A program made the position numbers and the translations under genes. Under the pieces are notes generated by a model. The model searched no databases and was not told the origin of the DNA. It saw nothing but the letters and a program-made list of their open reading frames with translations. From assembly GCA_944472155.2 (NCBI GenBank), contig OX235272.1, positions 15,794,354 to 15,858,353 on the forward strand: DNA of 64,000 bases, in the 5' to 3' direction. This document shows, in pieces, positions 34,190 through 46,125 of this stretch. Each line of letters begins with the position of its first letter. Position 1 is the first letter of the stretch. Origin of the DNA: Trichobilharzia szidati (taxonomy: Eukaryota; Platyhelminthes; Trematoda; Strigeidida; Schistosomatidae).

Positions 34190-35525
34190 ATAGGAACTTC
34201 GACCGAAACAGGCTGGATTCAGGAGAAACAAGTCATGCATTGATCAGATCGCCACATTACGGATCATCATTGAACAAAGCTTGAAATGGCAGTCACCTCT
34301 ATATCTCAAATTCATCGACTTTGAAAAGGCCTTCGACAGACAGCGTCGGTCGAGAGGTGATTTGGAAACTACTTCGCTACTACCAAGGGGTGCCACCGAC
34401 AATTATACATCTCATCCAACAGCTGTACGACAATGCTGCATGCCAAGTAATTCACAACGAGAAACTTACGGAATCCTTTGAAGTTAGGACAGGAGTAAGA
34501 CGAGGCTGCCTACTATCGCCAATGATTTTCTTGATTGCAGTAAACTGGATAATGCGACAAACAGTGGGCAATGAGGAAACAGGCATAAAATGGACTCACA
34601 GAAAAAGAGACTTGGAGGATCTGGACTTCGCCGATGATGACAGATGTCTGATTTCCCACAAACTGTAAGATATGCAAGTGAAAAGCAACAAGTTGGCAGA
34701 AGAAGCATCAAAGATGGGACTTCAGGTGAAGATAGATAAAACAGAGGTGATGGAAATTCCTGGGCAACACCACCAACAGCAACAACAACAACAGACAACA
34801 ATCAGAATAAATAGGAGGAACCTGAAAGAAACAACTTCCTTCACCAACCGAACTGGGAAGCATCGTTTCAACTACAGGCACACGGAACTGACGAGGATAT
34901 CAAAGCAAGAATCGGAAAAGCAAGACAAGCTTTCACTACTCTCAAGTATGTGTGCAGGAGGTCAACAGCACTCAGCATCAAAGCGAAGATAAGATCCGGA
35001 TTTTCAACTCCAATGTGAAGCCAGTCAGTGGTACTCACTATACGGATCAGAGACTTGGCCAGCGCGTCATAAATAGCATCTCAAACAAGCTACAAACCCT
35101 CATTAACAGTTGTCGTCGCTCAATACTCAAGATCAGATGGCCGGCTGGCCAGAAAAGATCAGCAACAGAGGGGGATCTCTGGCAATGAGCGAACCAATCA
35201 ACACAGCAGGAACCGATTGTGAAACAAATAGGGAGGAAGAAATGGAGATGGATTGATTGTCTGGCCATACTCTGAGGAAACAAACCATCAAGTGAGTGAC
35301 ATCACTAGACTGGCCATTTCTCGAGTTTAACTTGACTGTATTGGAAGCAGCGAGTTGTTCGTCATTTCGAGGGTGGGTGACTTGGAGGAGGTGATGTGAA
35401 GAGGAGATGAAAGTGTGTGGGCAGACATGGAGCCAGGTGACGACTCTAACAGAGAACCGAACGGAATGGAGACGCACGGCTGAAGCCCTATGGTCCTGTA
35501 GGAATTAAAGGATTATTATTATTGT
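34190..35525 (+). mobile_element. RTE/SR2-like LINE copy (subfamily A), most complete RT region
   Basis: Starts further 5' than any other A copy: QAGFRRNKSCIDQIATLRII, then YLKFIDFEKAFDRQ (RT motif A), LIQQLYDNAACQVIHNEKL, TGVRRGCLLSPMIFLIAVNW (motif B), LEDLDFADDDRCLISHKL (catalytic FADD intact), then the KIDKTEVMEIPG and LGQRVI/LQTLINSCRRSILKIRWP regions. Frameshifts near 34345, 34670 and 35000 split it into pieces. The 3' end is ctgtaggaattaaaggatta plus ATT units. It abuts the PLE2 terminus at its 5' side. Confidence 0.8.
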
Positions 35526-35697
35526 ATCCTTTAATTCCTACAGGACCATAGGGCTTTAGCCGTGCGTCTCCATTCCCTTTAGTTCTCTGCTACAGTCTTC
35601 ACCTGGCTCCATGTCTGCCCACACGCTTTCATCTCCTCTTCACATCACCTCCTCCAAGTCACCCTCGCACTGACGACCAACTCGCTGCTTCCCTTTC
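35513..35697 (-). mobile_element. RTE subfamily A 3'-end fragment, inverted tail-to-tail
   Basis: A 185-bp minus-strand 3' end sharing its ATT tail with the preceding plus-strand copy. It terminates abruptly at ttcggatacaataataataa, so a second ATA tract bounds the other side. Confidence 0.75.
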
Positions 35698-35744
35698 GGA
35701 TACAATAATAATAATAAATGTTTTGAACGTCATTAATAACGATG

Positions 35745-35955
35745 ATCGTGCGTCGGTGTCATAGTGGTTATGACGTCCGCCTTCCATGCCTTGTACGTGG
35801 AAGGTTCGTGGGTTTGAAAACTTGCTGTGGGTGCGCAATGCTGATGAAAGCCAAACTAGACTGACGAGGCAACTGTCAAGTACTCCCTGGTTTTCAATGG
35901 TTCCCCAACTAATATTAATCCGCGGCCCAACTTGAAACAAATAGAGTTCCTACAA
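35745..35955 (+). mobile_element. SINE1-type element with a SINE3-like tRNA head
   Basis: The head reads gtgcgtcggtgtcatagtgg … ggttcgtgggtttgaaa, closer to the SINE3 head than to SINE1. The body is SINE1: CTGATGA intact (35851-35857), but GAAA is replaced by GACGAGG. The tail is recognisable. Probably a head-swapped chimera. Confidence 0.6.
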
Positions 35956-36664
35956 ACGAATTCTTGAAGAGAAATGAACACAGACAGGTTGGTTGTTGTA
36001 TACAAGCTGAAGGTTAGCCCAAAGAAGGAAAACTTTATAAGTTAAGAAATTACTATGGAAAGACATTGGAGGGAAGTGGAGAGCTGGGACTGTGTTCACT
36101 TCATTTTTCTCACTCTCTCTCATTCCCCTCCTTTCGATTTTGTGTTTTGTCTACTTAACTTTCCTATGAATGAATGAGGACAATAATAACAAATCTCTTT
36201 AAGTAAGACAGACAATTTGAAAGGAGAAAAAAGAGACTGTTAAGAGTTATTCTATAAAATTAGATTTCATATAAACTTTTTTAATTTTTAATTTTTCAAT
36301 ATACCAGTTAAATCTGTTCGAAGTGAAGGAAAAGGAAAATCAATCGTCCTTTTTGTGTTTAAGACAACAGCTCTTGATAACTTAAGACTTCTTTATACAA
36401 CAGGTCAATTGGAAATTGCTACTCTGAAAATTTCCTTTATGAAACATATGCCCAAGAGAGCAGAAAAGAATTCTCTCTCTATCTGCTGACAAGAATTCTC
36501 CATATATATGCATGTCTACAATTCAAGAGTGATATACCAAGCGAAATAAAAGCCGAGAAGTTGAAAAAAATCGATTCGAAGAACGTTTATTGTCGGTAAA
36601 CTGGGGCTTATATATTTTCCTCACAACTGGTTATGATTTCGAAACTAAAAGATGAAGTACCTAG
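35956..36664. other. Spacer, no gene seen
   Basis: Pyrimidine-rich at 36105-36140, AT-rich elsewhere. No element or exon recognised. Confidence 0.4.
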
Positions 36665-37055
36665 GCGGCTGACAACCTCTTGTTGTATAGGTCAGTTCAG
36701 CTGGTCTTGTGGAGCCGGTTATATTGGTCATTGCTGTAGAAACTGGATTCTTTGTGCTCGAGAAACCCTACTAGTGTGGTTCAATTAAGGTAGAGTTAAG
36801 GCCATCATCAGTTTTACATTTTATCGCCTCGTTCAAACAGGCCACAAATCTAGTCCCTGAAGCATCCTTTTCTATCATCTATGAAGTGAGGAGAAATTTA
36901 CTAAATGCCTCTAGATGCCCAATATTTCAGATGGCAGAAGCCATTGGAAGAATTCGCCTAAAATAATTGGAGCTCTACGTGTATAAAAGGAACGGAATTA
37001 GTCACTACTGCTGCCTTGGCCTGCTGTGGAATCCGTCATTTCATAAATTCTCTTT
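36665..37055 (+). pseudogene. PLE GIY-YIG endonuclease fragment
   Basis: Frames with stops encode SWSCGAGYIGHCCRNW (CxCG…GYIG core), then FKQATNLVPEASFSIIYEVR and PIFQMAEAIGRIRLK. The order matches the PLE5 domain at 57870-58190 (CSCGARYIGRSMRVLSKRV; FKVIYKVKRSLPK; IAEALAIWVEKPELC). RT is absent. Confidence 0.6.
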
Positions 37056-37489
37056 TATTTTCTTTAATTTATCTGACACTTAATTTAGTGTTATACTGAT
37101 GCATGTTATCTCCTACAGATGCTTTTGAGCAAAGTGTAAGGCAATAATCCGCAATAGAATCAACTCACTTACTCCTTATTGAACATTAAATGTATTGGTA
37201 AATGATACTATTCAAATGTTTAGTTAGAATGAGACAAAATCTCCTATGAAGCAAATATATATCGAGGAACTAGTTTTTGTGCAGATTTCGTCACCTACCT
37301 ATATCATTTAAGAGAATCACTGAAAACCAGGACAGCCAATTTTCATAACAGTTTGTGAATCTTCGATAGTGTACACTTTTAACCCTGCCAGGAGTCTAAT
37401 CGACTGAATTTCAACCTAGTCAGGGAGTTAGACTTCTAACTCAAAACTCTGTTCAGTTCCCTGTCGGATTGTTGTTGTGCACCGCTATC
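37056..37489. other. Spacer with a weak SINE1-like trace
   Basis: 37310-37450 has agagaatcactgaaaaccagg and scattered tail-like words. Not enough to bound an element. Confidence 0.3.
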
Positions 37490-38060
37490 AAATTATTATT
37501 ATTGTTCCTTTGGGTTCCTAATGGAACATAGGGCTTCAACTGCACGTATCCACCTGCTTCTGTCTTCTGCTGTACTTTTCACTTGCATCCATGTCAGTTC
37601 ATACTGTTTCAACTCCTCTTCACATGATCTCCTCCATGTCACCCTTGCACTGACGTCCCACTCGCCGCTTCCCTTTCGGGTTCCACTCGAGCGTTGGCCT
37701 GACGCGCGATGTCACCCAGCGGCCTCCTCAGGCAGCGACTGTCCAATCCATCTCACCTTTCTCCTGCATATTTGTTGGGCGATTGGTTCTCGTTTGTTTT
37801 GTTTGTTCCCGTTGTTTCTTGTTGGTTTTTGTTCTTTCCGGCCATATGATCTTCAGTATAGAACGAAGACAGTTAGTTGTTGATAGAGATCTGCAACAGG
37901 CTGTTGGAAATATTCTTTGTGATCCACCGTTGAGTTTCTAAACCATCCGTAAAGAAGAACTGACTGACTTGACGTCTGTATTGAAAATCCGAATTTTGTT
38001 GTTGGTGTTGAGGAGTGACGAAGATTTCCAGATTGGTTTCAGGTTGATGAATGTGTTTCT
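37490..38060 (-). mobile_element. RTE/SR2-like LINE 3' fragment (subfamily B), minus strand
   Basis: Minus copy from HEKHIHQPETNLEIFVTPQH-like sequence at about 38060 to an ATT tail at 37490-37503. Near-parallel to 24315-24930, with a deletion of the LAEEATRW segment around 37715. Confidence 0.75.
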
Positions 38061-38679
38061 CGTGGAAAGAAAAATATTAGTTCAGATGTTATATATTATA
38101 GATTATTATACTACTTCAAGATCCTGTATAATGAGTCAGAGTAATACCTTACAATAAAACATGCTGAAAATTATATACTGCTCATAACGCTTTTTGTCAG
38201 AACATGGCCATTATTATTATTGTTATTATTATAAAATATGCTTAGGAACTAGTCAAAACCCTGAAATCCCAAGAAGTTGAGTATCGATCTCATCGGTGTT
38301 ATTAGTGACTAGATTCGAGATAGAGGCTCTAAAGTCCTTATCAGAAGTTGTGGTCGAAGGGATCTATCATCTCAGTTGTGAAACATATGCTTCTCGTTGA
38401 TATGGTGCACTAATGACGCTTTAGAATTCACGGATCATCAAATCATTCAGATTAGCACACCTGATGAACATGGTGTGGCAGTGCTGGCATCCTCTACTAG
38501 GATACTAACCAAAGCTCCTTGGTTTTCAGTGATCCTTGACTATTACGGGTTTAATTATGAAATCTCCCCTAAAATTAGTCGAATACTCATAAAATCCTAA
38601 ATCTGAATGATAGTTTTTTAACAAACCGATTACCGGTTACCTTGATAGTTTCAAGTTTGCAAATGTCAAACAAATTTTG
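38061..38679. other. Spacer with degenerate SINE1 at 38440-38600
   Basis: 38440-38600 keeps gcacacctgatgaacatggt, aggatactaaccaaagctcc and ttggttttcagtgatcc, consistent with an old plus-strand SINE1. No gene. Confidence 0.35.
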
Positions 38680-38865
38680 ATTTTCAAGTGTTGTTTTGTA
38701 GGGATTTGATTGGTTACAGGATTTTCATCATGAGCTGACATTATTTAGAGAATCATTGGAGAACCTGGGAGTACTGAACAGCTGTTTCGTCCTAGCTTGG
38801 GAATCTTCACAGTATGCACCCACCGGGATTCCAACCCAGGACCTTCTGGTTACAAGGTCAAAATG
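38680..38865 (-). mobile_element. SINE1 copy, minus strand
   Basis: Tail, ribozyme zone (core reduced to TGAAGA, GAAACAGCTGT intact) and part of the tRNA-like head ending at ggttacaagg. Confidence 0.7.
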
Positions 38866-38904
38866 AAATCTTATCCACAATTAAGTTCGCTTTATAAATT
38901 AAAG

Positions 38905-39025
38905 CTTGAGCTAAAACATTCTATCTAGAAGGGTAATAAAAGCTTAGTGCGATTAAATTAACTACCTCAGATTGCATAACCAAGTCAAAATCATTTAACT
39001 CAGCTAAAAATCTTCTGTAGTATAT
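38905..39025 (+). repeat. PLE3 terminal repeat, solo
   Basis: Matches the PLE3 3' terminus (ctagaagggtaataaaagct … ctcagctaaaaatcttctg). No PLE coding sequence nearby. Confidence 0.55.
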
Positions 39026-39637
39026 ACCTAACTAGTATCAGGTTAAATTATACACATCAAAAATTTTTAGCATAAGTGAAAATGGCAGCAGTATCACAGA
39101 AACAGGTAAGGCACTGAATATACATATGCACGTATACATTCCAATGTCGAAAAGTTCCAAAGAATGCTCCAGTTCTCCAACCCACTCCATTGTGTAGGTC
39201 GATATGATTTTCTTTACTTGTTTGATTACTGACAGCTTACATGAACGGATATCAGAATCCTCATCAGTTGAGTAGATAAGCTTGACGCCGGTCTCCATTA
39301 CTAATCTGGTAACTGTTCTTTAACTGTGTTGTGTGCTTTATACCACCTATTTTGGCCTGACTGACAGTTCAACGGCATTATAAAGTTGCATACGTGGCTT
39401 ATAAACCTCTACCTGATGGCATTAATTGGTTGAAACTTTATGCCAGTTACCGAGTTACCTATGCTTCAGTCTTACAGTGAATAATTTATGTAGGCAATTT
39501 ACAAATCGTATTTTCCCATATAAAGGAATTTTATTTTCTTACAATCACAGTGAAAATTAAATACCACTGATGTCTAACCAGGTAAATTGTCATAGCCTTA
39601 TACATGCCTGGACTTCGCGGTAGGGAAAAATCTATTA
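39026..39637. other. Unclassified; one uncertain minus frame
   Basis: A minus frame at 39298-39038 begins METGVKLIYSTDEDSDIRSC, but it has no clear acceptor or donor and its 3' half is hydrophobic and low-complexity. Not called as an exon. Confidence 0.35.
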
Positions 39638-40340
39638 TTATTATTATGATTACTTTCTTGTGTTCTGACTGAGACATGAGGCTTCAGCAACGTAACCTCC
39701 GCACTCTTATAGCCGGCCCACGATTTCTCATCAGCTTTCATTTCCTCCACACACAATCTTCTCCAAGTCACCCTTGGACGCCCAACTCGCTTTCTCCCGT
39801 TCAGGTTCCATTAGGGAGCTTGGTGCGTGATGCCACTTAACAGTTTCCTCAGAGGACGTTCGATCTATCGACATTTCCTTCAGCATATTTGTCAGGTGAT
39901 ACAATTGTAGTTAGTTCTCTGTCAACCAGAGTTCCTAGTTGCTTGTTCTTTCTGACCGGTGAAAGTCTGTAGCAGGCTACTGGATATGCAATTGGTGACG
40001 CATTCGTCAATAGTTTGAACCATATAGGAGCAGCAACTTGACACTAGTGTTGAAGATCCAGATATCGTTCTGTTTGCTAAGTGTGGTAGGTTTCCACATT
40101 AATTTCAGAGCAATAAAGGTTTGTCTTGGTTTTCCGATGCTAGCTGGCTTTCAAGGAGTCATCTGTGCTACCATTTGTTGAAATGAAGCTACCTAGATAA
40201 ATGAAAGAGGTGACTTCTTTTAGATTTCTCCTTTTGGTGGTAATTGATGCTTGTTGTTGTTATTTAGGTATCTTCATCGCCTCTATTTGAAGAGATACTC
40301 AGGATGAATTGACTGTTTTAATTTGTTGAAGCATAATATA
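39638..40340 (-). mobile_element. Old RTE-like LINE 3' fragment, minus strand
   Basis: ATT tail at 39638-39650, then diverged family sequence (cttcagcaacgtaacctccg, gtgcgtgatgccacttaaca) through the TSFIYLGSFISTNGST-like segment near 40150-40220 to about 40335. No continuous frame. Confidence 0.55.
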
Positions 40341-41734
40341 ACTAAAACCAACATATATTAAGAGGATTATGGTTATCGTTATGGACGTAATTGTAACAAT
40401 AGTTTTTCATAGAACCTACAGCGACATTAATTGCTGGTATATTCACCAATCCTTACTAAGGCTTCATATAATTCTTCCCAATAACAAATTTGAACAAAGC
40501 AAGAACAGCAAATGTACCAGGATAACATGAGCTAATTTTTTTAATATTTGGAGGATTCTTCTCAACTAGCTATAATCTGAACAATACAAAAATATAAATT
40601 ATGTTAGAAATTCGAGAAAACTTTTTCCACGATGACTAGGAGTAATTGGTAGGGACTAAGAGTAACATCAGTCCAGAATGACGTAAGTTTTTAAATAATT
40701 AAGAGCTGCAAGGACTGAATATTTATAAGGAAATTGTATGAATATACTTGGAAACAAAAGGCCGAAGTTCAACAGACTTTTGTTGTTAGAAATAAAGTTC
40801 AACTGGGAACGGTATAGTCGACGAGCGGTTAAGAAGTCAGCCTGCTAAATTTGGGCTACGGATATCACATGCTGAAAATTCCATACTTGTATCAAAAATA
40901 CTGTGTGGAGTCAAGCTATAATAAAATATAAAACAAAAATAATCAGACCTATGTAATATTGTCACTCTCTCTCTTTATTGACTGGTAATTAGTTTATCAA
41001 AGCGCTAAGTGAATAAACTCATTCAGGGAAATTCTGTACTGTTCACAAAGAAATCTTTCTAACCTATCATTATTATTACTACTAAGTAATGATATTTATG
41101 TAACAGACGTAAGCATCTAGAGGGATGTGATGAATAGCTTTCGATCAGACGGATGTGTCTACCAAACACTGAGATTCATGCACACACACACACACAACAC
41201 AGATATATAGTCCTAAGAATTAGTTGTATTTAGTACAATAAGCAATTACATGTGGAGATTACATAATTGTCTACTTCCGTCAATTTTACTGACTGATTGT
41301 ATAACATCATGAAGAGTGTTTTTTCTTTTTCAATGCACATGATGATTTGATAATAAGCTGTCCATAGGAGGAAAACTCTGCTTCAAGTAATAAGTAGAGA
41401 CAAGAGGGTCTTGTCAAGTGTTACTTGGAGAGTTAAAGTTAAGGAAACACTAGACTGCAACATAAATTTAGTAGTAGTAATTCTGTTTTCATTGAATGTG
41501 ATATTTTGGTTGGAATAGGAAAGTTCTATGGGTTATTTCGTTCTTTAAGGTGGACCATTTAATTGTAAAGAAGGGAAGACATGAAGGGTTAAATGTTTCT
41601 GAATACAGATGTCTGCGTTCCGTCTTCCATGTTAAATGGTATAAAATAGTGATTGGTGTTGAGTTTAGGCATCGAGTGTTGAGTAAAGTAAAGGCTGGTC
41701 AGTCAGTGGGGTTGTGAAAGCAAGTCGATTGAGA
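40341..41734. other. Long AT-rich stretch, no gene seen
   Basis: Contains a CA microsatellite at about 41172-41192 and a doubtful tRNA-like patch near 40805-40880. No exon signature. Confidence 0.4.
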
Positions 41735-42819
41735 TTATTATTATTATTGTTTCCTTTAATTCATAGAGGAACAAAGGGCTTCAGCCACAAGTCTCCATTG
41801 CCTTCCGTTCTCTGCTAGAGTCTCCAACTGACTCCATGTCTGCCCACACACCTTCATCTCCTCTTCACATCACCTCCTCCAAGTCACAAACCCTCGAAAT
41901 GACGAACAACTCGCTGCTTCCAATACAGTCAAGTTAAACTCGAGAAATGGCCAGTCTAGTGATGTCACTCACTTGATGGTTTGTTTCCTCAGAGTATGGC
42001 CAGACAATCAATCCATCTCCATTTCTTCCTCCCTATTTGTTTCACAATCGGTTCCTGCTGTGTTGATTGGTTCGCTCATTGCCAGAGATCCCTCTCTGTT
42101 GCTGATCTCTTCTGGCCAGCCGTCTGATCTTGAGTGGTATTGAGCGAAGACAACTAGCTGTTGATGAAGGTGTGTAGTTTGTTTGAGATGCTCTTTATGA
42201 CGCGCAATGCAAGCCTTTGATTCATCCGTATAGTGAATAGTACTGACTGACTTCACATTGGAGTTGAAAATCCGGATCTTATCTTCGCTTTGATGCTGAG
42301 TGCTGTTGACCTCCTGCACACAGACTTGAGAGTAGTGAAAGCTTGTCTTGCTTTCCCAATCATCGCTCCTTTGATATCCTCGTCAGTTCCGTTGGCTTGT
42401 AGTTAAAACGATGCTTCCCAGGTCGGTAGGTAATGGAGGTTGTTTCTTTCAGGTTCCTCCCTTTTATGCTGATCGTTGTCTGTTGTTGTTGTTCTTGCCC
42501 AGGAATCTTCATCACCTCTGTTTTCTCTATGTTCACCTGAAGTCCTTCCTATCTTCTCTGGATGCTTCTTCTGCCAACTTGTTGCTTTTCACTTGCATAT
42601 CTTCCAGTTTGTGGGAGATCAGATATATATCATCGGCGAAGTCCAAATCCTATAAGTATTTTGTGTGAGTCCATTTTATGCCTGTTTCTTCACTGCCCGC
42701 TGTTTGTCGCATTATCCAGTCTACTGCAAGTAGGAAAATCATTGGCGATAGTAGCAGCCAGCCAGCTTGTCTTACTCCTGTCCTCACTTCGAAGGATTCC
42801 GTAAGTTTCCCGCTTTGGA
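41735..42819 (-). mobile_element. RTE/SR2-like LINE copy (subfamily A), minus strand
   Basis: From 42819 (KAGNLTESFEVRTG, RT motif B LLSPMIFLLAVDWIM) through the DFADDIYLISHKLEDMQVKS region to the ATT tail at 41735-41748. An inserted short repeat near motif B (agcagccagccagcttg) shifts the frame. The 3' half carries VNSTQHQSEDKIRIFNSNVK and the C-terminal blocks. Confidence 0.8.
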
Positions 42820-43100
42820 TTGAGATGGCTAGGACATATGTTGAGTATACTGAGCCATGGTCTTCATCCCCAAGCAATGTTAGCTGACATAGGATTGGGT
42901 TGTGAAGAATTTAACGGTGGCTAAACCAAAACGTGGGATCAGTCCATGAAGAGTTTGACAGTTAGTTGGGGCCAGCCACATAAGGTGCTGAATAATGCCT
43001 GGTTGGGGTCATCAAAGTGCTACTAACAAACAGATGAATAGAGACTGTTGGTGATATGGCCCAAAATTACTCTTAGTGGTAAAGACACGTTCAATCTTAG
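42820..43100 (+). mobile_element. C-terminal fragment of another LINE family
   Basis: Plus strand, with stops, reads LRWLGHMLSILSHGLHPQAM, then TKTWDQSMKSLTVSWG and LLVIWPKITLSGKD. The RWLGHxLRMP…GGQ.KTW…W pattern is typical of the C-terminus of a non-LTR RT protein distinct from the RTE copies here. Joined directly to the RTE fragment. Confidence 0.5.
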
Positions 43101-43424
43101 CATTCTCCTAGTTTTCTAATCCCCATGCTTTTCCATGTTACTATTCTTTCTCCCATGCATTTCTGATATCCACAGTTCTTCTAAAATTCTTTTTATTACG
43201 CCTATTTAAGTGTGCAACAAAGAATGTGGCAACTTGGTATTGCTGTACTTTGTCGCAGGTTTCTATTTTGAAGGTCAGTCTCCCAATTAATTGCAAAGCT
43301 TTCGATGTCATCCATCAGGAAAGACAATCACCTTATTCGTGCGGCGTATGTGAGACAACCCAGTCTCTTACTTAAATCAGAGCTTTGAAGGCACTAAAGA
43401 CGCATCTCTTTGACGCAGTGACGA
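43101..43424. other. Spacer, no gene seen
   Basis: No recognised element or frame. Confidence 0.35.
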
Positions 43425-44312
43425 CGTGAAGAAACTAGAAGACCTGGATTTCATGGATCATTTTCGTTTGATATCACACAAAATCGAAGACCCACAAGCG
43501 AAAACCGACAAACTGGTCGAAGAAGCAGCAAAGACAGGACTCCAGGCGAACATAGACAAGACGGAGGTTACGAAAATAACCAAGAACAACAACAGCAGCA
43601 GCAACATCCACCGCCAATCACCATCAACGGGAGGCATTTGAAAGAGGTTAATTCTTTCAATTATCTAGGGAGCATTGTCTCAACTACAGGAGGAACGGAC
43701 GAGGATGTCAAATCCAGAATCGGGAAGGCGAGAAAAACATTCATCAATCAGAAACCAACCTGGAAATCTCCGTCACTCCTCAACATCAACAACAAAATTC
43801 GGATTCTCAATACAAACGTCAAGTCAGTCAGTTCTTCTATACGGATGGATCAGAAACTTAGCGGCGGGTCACAAAGAATGAGTATTTCCAACAGCCTGTT
43901 GCACACCTTTATCAACATCTGACTGTCTTCGCTGGCTCTATGCTGAAGATCAGATGGCCGGAAAGAACAAGAACCAACAAGAAACAAACTATGGGAAGAA
44001 ACAAAACAAGAACCAATCGCCTAACAAATATGCAGGAGAAAGTGGAGATGGATTGGACACTCACTGGCTGAGGAGGCCACTCGCTGGGTGACATCGCGTG
44101 TCAGGCCAACGCTCGAGTGGAACCTGAAAGGGAAGCGGCGAGTGGGATGTCAGTGCAAGGGTGACATGGAGGAGATCGTGTGAAGAGAAGTTGAAACAGT
44201 ATGGCCTAACATGGATGCAAGTGAAAAGTACAGCAGAAGACAGAAGCAAGTGGAGACGTGCAGTTGAAGCCCTATGTTCCACTAGGAACCCAAGGGAACA
44301 ATAATAATAATA
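43425..44312 (+). mobile_element. RTE/SR2-like LINE copy (subfamily B), plus strand
   Basis: Starts just at the RT catalytic region (KKLEDLDFMDHFRLISHKIE, catalytic box mutated to FMDH), then TGLQANIDKTEVTKI, NSFNYLGSIVSTTGGTDEDV, LLYGWIRNLAAGHKE, and the terminal WIGHSLAEEATRW-like segment. Two main frameshifts. Ends cactaggaacccaagggaac plus (AAT)n. Among the best preserved C-terminal B copies. Confidence 0.8.
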
Positions 44313-44826
44313 ATTGTTGCATGCTCACCACATACATGTCTTGGTGACCGTCCTCTCGATCCCTCATAACGTTATAGATGTGCATACACTAGGAGAAAGT
44401 ATCTATCGACTTTAGTTTAATTTTCTTTCAGCTTATGTCAGCTTGTAATGAAAAATTAAAACTTCAGACTGTCAACAAATATCTTCGATATCCACGCCAA
44501 CCAGATATGGCTGACAAACACGGATGCCTATACTGTTGCAGTAGATGAAATAAAATTCTTGGTCGCTTCAGGCTCCGAACAGGTCGTCTTCGGATGACTA
44601 GTCAGTCATGGCACATAAAACTCATTAATTGTTTTAGCTGATCAAGGGAGAACGCCAGACAATTAGCGTAGAGTTTTTTTTGTTTAAATCCTACTACGAA
44701 CAAAATTTCACATTTACATTCAATAATGAGCCGTTACATTAACATTAACAAACTGCCAATCTATTGGCCATTCCGAATAGCGGCCCCGTTGTTCATTCTT
44801 GTATTAATAAAACGAATCACAAGAAT
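44313..44826. other. Spacer, no gene seen
   Basis: No element boundaries or exon signals recognised. Confidence 0.4.
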
Positions 44827-45062
44827 GGTGCGTCAGTGGCATAGCGGTTAGGACGCTCCCCAACCATGCACATGGTCCGGGGTTCGATCCTAGGCCGACG
44901 CACTCCTTTACCTCGCTAAACCAGAAATAATGCTGGTAACGAGGAAGGGTTGAACAAGAGGCTAGCAACTCCTTCCCGTAAAAATGAACACCACTGCTAC
45001 AGAAACTTCAAGCCACTAGCTTAAAGCCATATGTTCCACTGGGGAACGTGAAGGAAAAAAAC
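44827..45062 (+). mobile_element. SINE3 (tRNA-headed), nearly full length
   Basis: The head gtgcgtcagtggcatagcgg … ggttcgatcctaggcc can be drawn with an acceptor-like GTGCGTC/GACGCAC pairing. The body shares gccagaaataatgctgg-like and ccactagcttaaagcc segments with 22235-22454, followed by a gaaggaaaaaaacc tail. Imperfect flanks cacaagaatg and cacaggaatg could be a 10-bp TSD. Confidence 0.75.
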
Positions 45063-45639
45063 CCCACAGGAATGAGCGATTCTCATAGATTATTGATAAA
45101 GAAAAATGTCAATAACCGCACATGAAGACAACAGTTGCCATGTTAAGTAACCAAAAACAATATTTACTAACAAATCGTATTATGAATAAATAAATGGAGG
45201 TTATGCAGACAGACAGTTACAGTGAAATAATTTTTTATTTATTTGTTCATTTTTCTAGGATATACACAATCACCATGGTGATGGACGTAAACACTTCACT
45301 AAATCCCTCAAAAACTATGTTCACTTTTTATTTTTTGTTCTGATGAATCACCAGAGTGAACTGAAATATATATACACATATAAATATATATCAATCCTCA
45401 TTTTCTTTAATGTAATGGGAAAAAAAGAACTACAGTGAGTAATCAACCACACGCAATATTCAAGTATACAAATTGTATACCTTGCGAGAGGAAATGTGTG
45501 TTGTCCATTAACGTGACTGATTTTTTTTACAAAAAAAATATGTAAATAATAAGCTACCGTTGTATGAATTAAATTTTTTGATTATGGGAGGATTAGAGGA
45601 TTTGGATTAATTTGAATTGTTATGTATATTTTTGTCACA
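45063..45639. other. AT-rich spacer, no gene seen
   Basis: ATATA runs near 45365-45390 only. Confidence 0.4.
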
Positions 45640-46125
45640 AACCAACATTAATCAGCGAGATCAGTGAAAAAATGACTAAGGAAGAGTACTGGACAGCTAC
45701 TGTTTCGTCCTAATTTTTGGGATTTCGTTGATCGGTTACAGGATTTCATCATGAGGAGTTGACGTCGGTTAAAGATACTCAATAGTGAGTGGTCCTGTTC
45801 AGGCAGGTACTAGTTACCTCACGGTTCTAATGGGAATTTTTATGACCGGTAGGGTAAGGGAGGTTGGTCGTGAGGGCAGACACTCACCGAAGACATTGGC
45901 TAGTGGTCGCTCTATGTCATGAACTAGCAGAAGTTAGAATTCATGGACTGGCCATTGGATCAGGTCCCAGTGGTATAATGTTCTACGGCAAGGTCCTGGG
46001 TTCGAACCCCGATTAGTGCGTGCTTCTGAAGAGTCCCAAACTACAAAGAAACAGATATCCAGGTTTTCCAGTGGTTCTCTAATAATGAAACTAGTCAAAT
46101 CCCTAGAAACCAATACAAGAATAAG
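45640..46125 (+). repeat. SINE1 cluster: minus scrap, then plus copy
   Basis: 45640-45725 is a minus tail/ribozyme scrap. 45745-45890 is a 5' module (inverted match to 48600-48720). 45890-46125 is the plus tRNA-like head (gggttcgaaccccg) and ribozyme zone: core CTGAAGA and GAAAC intact, but stem II strand GGAC reads CAAA, so it cannot form. Confidence 0.6.

Noticed and set aside
39038..39298. 86-residue minus frame starting METGVKLIYSTDEDSDIRSC
   Set aside because: No convincing splice sites or motif; the second half is low-complexity and hydrophobic. Could be chance or a decayed element.
44827..44905. Possible functional tRNA gene
   Set aside because: The same head occurs in three SINE3 copies with a common downstream body and A-rich tail, and the anticodon arm is irregular.
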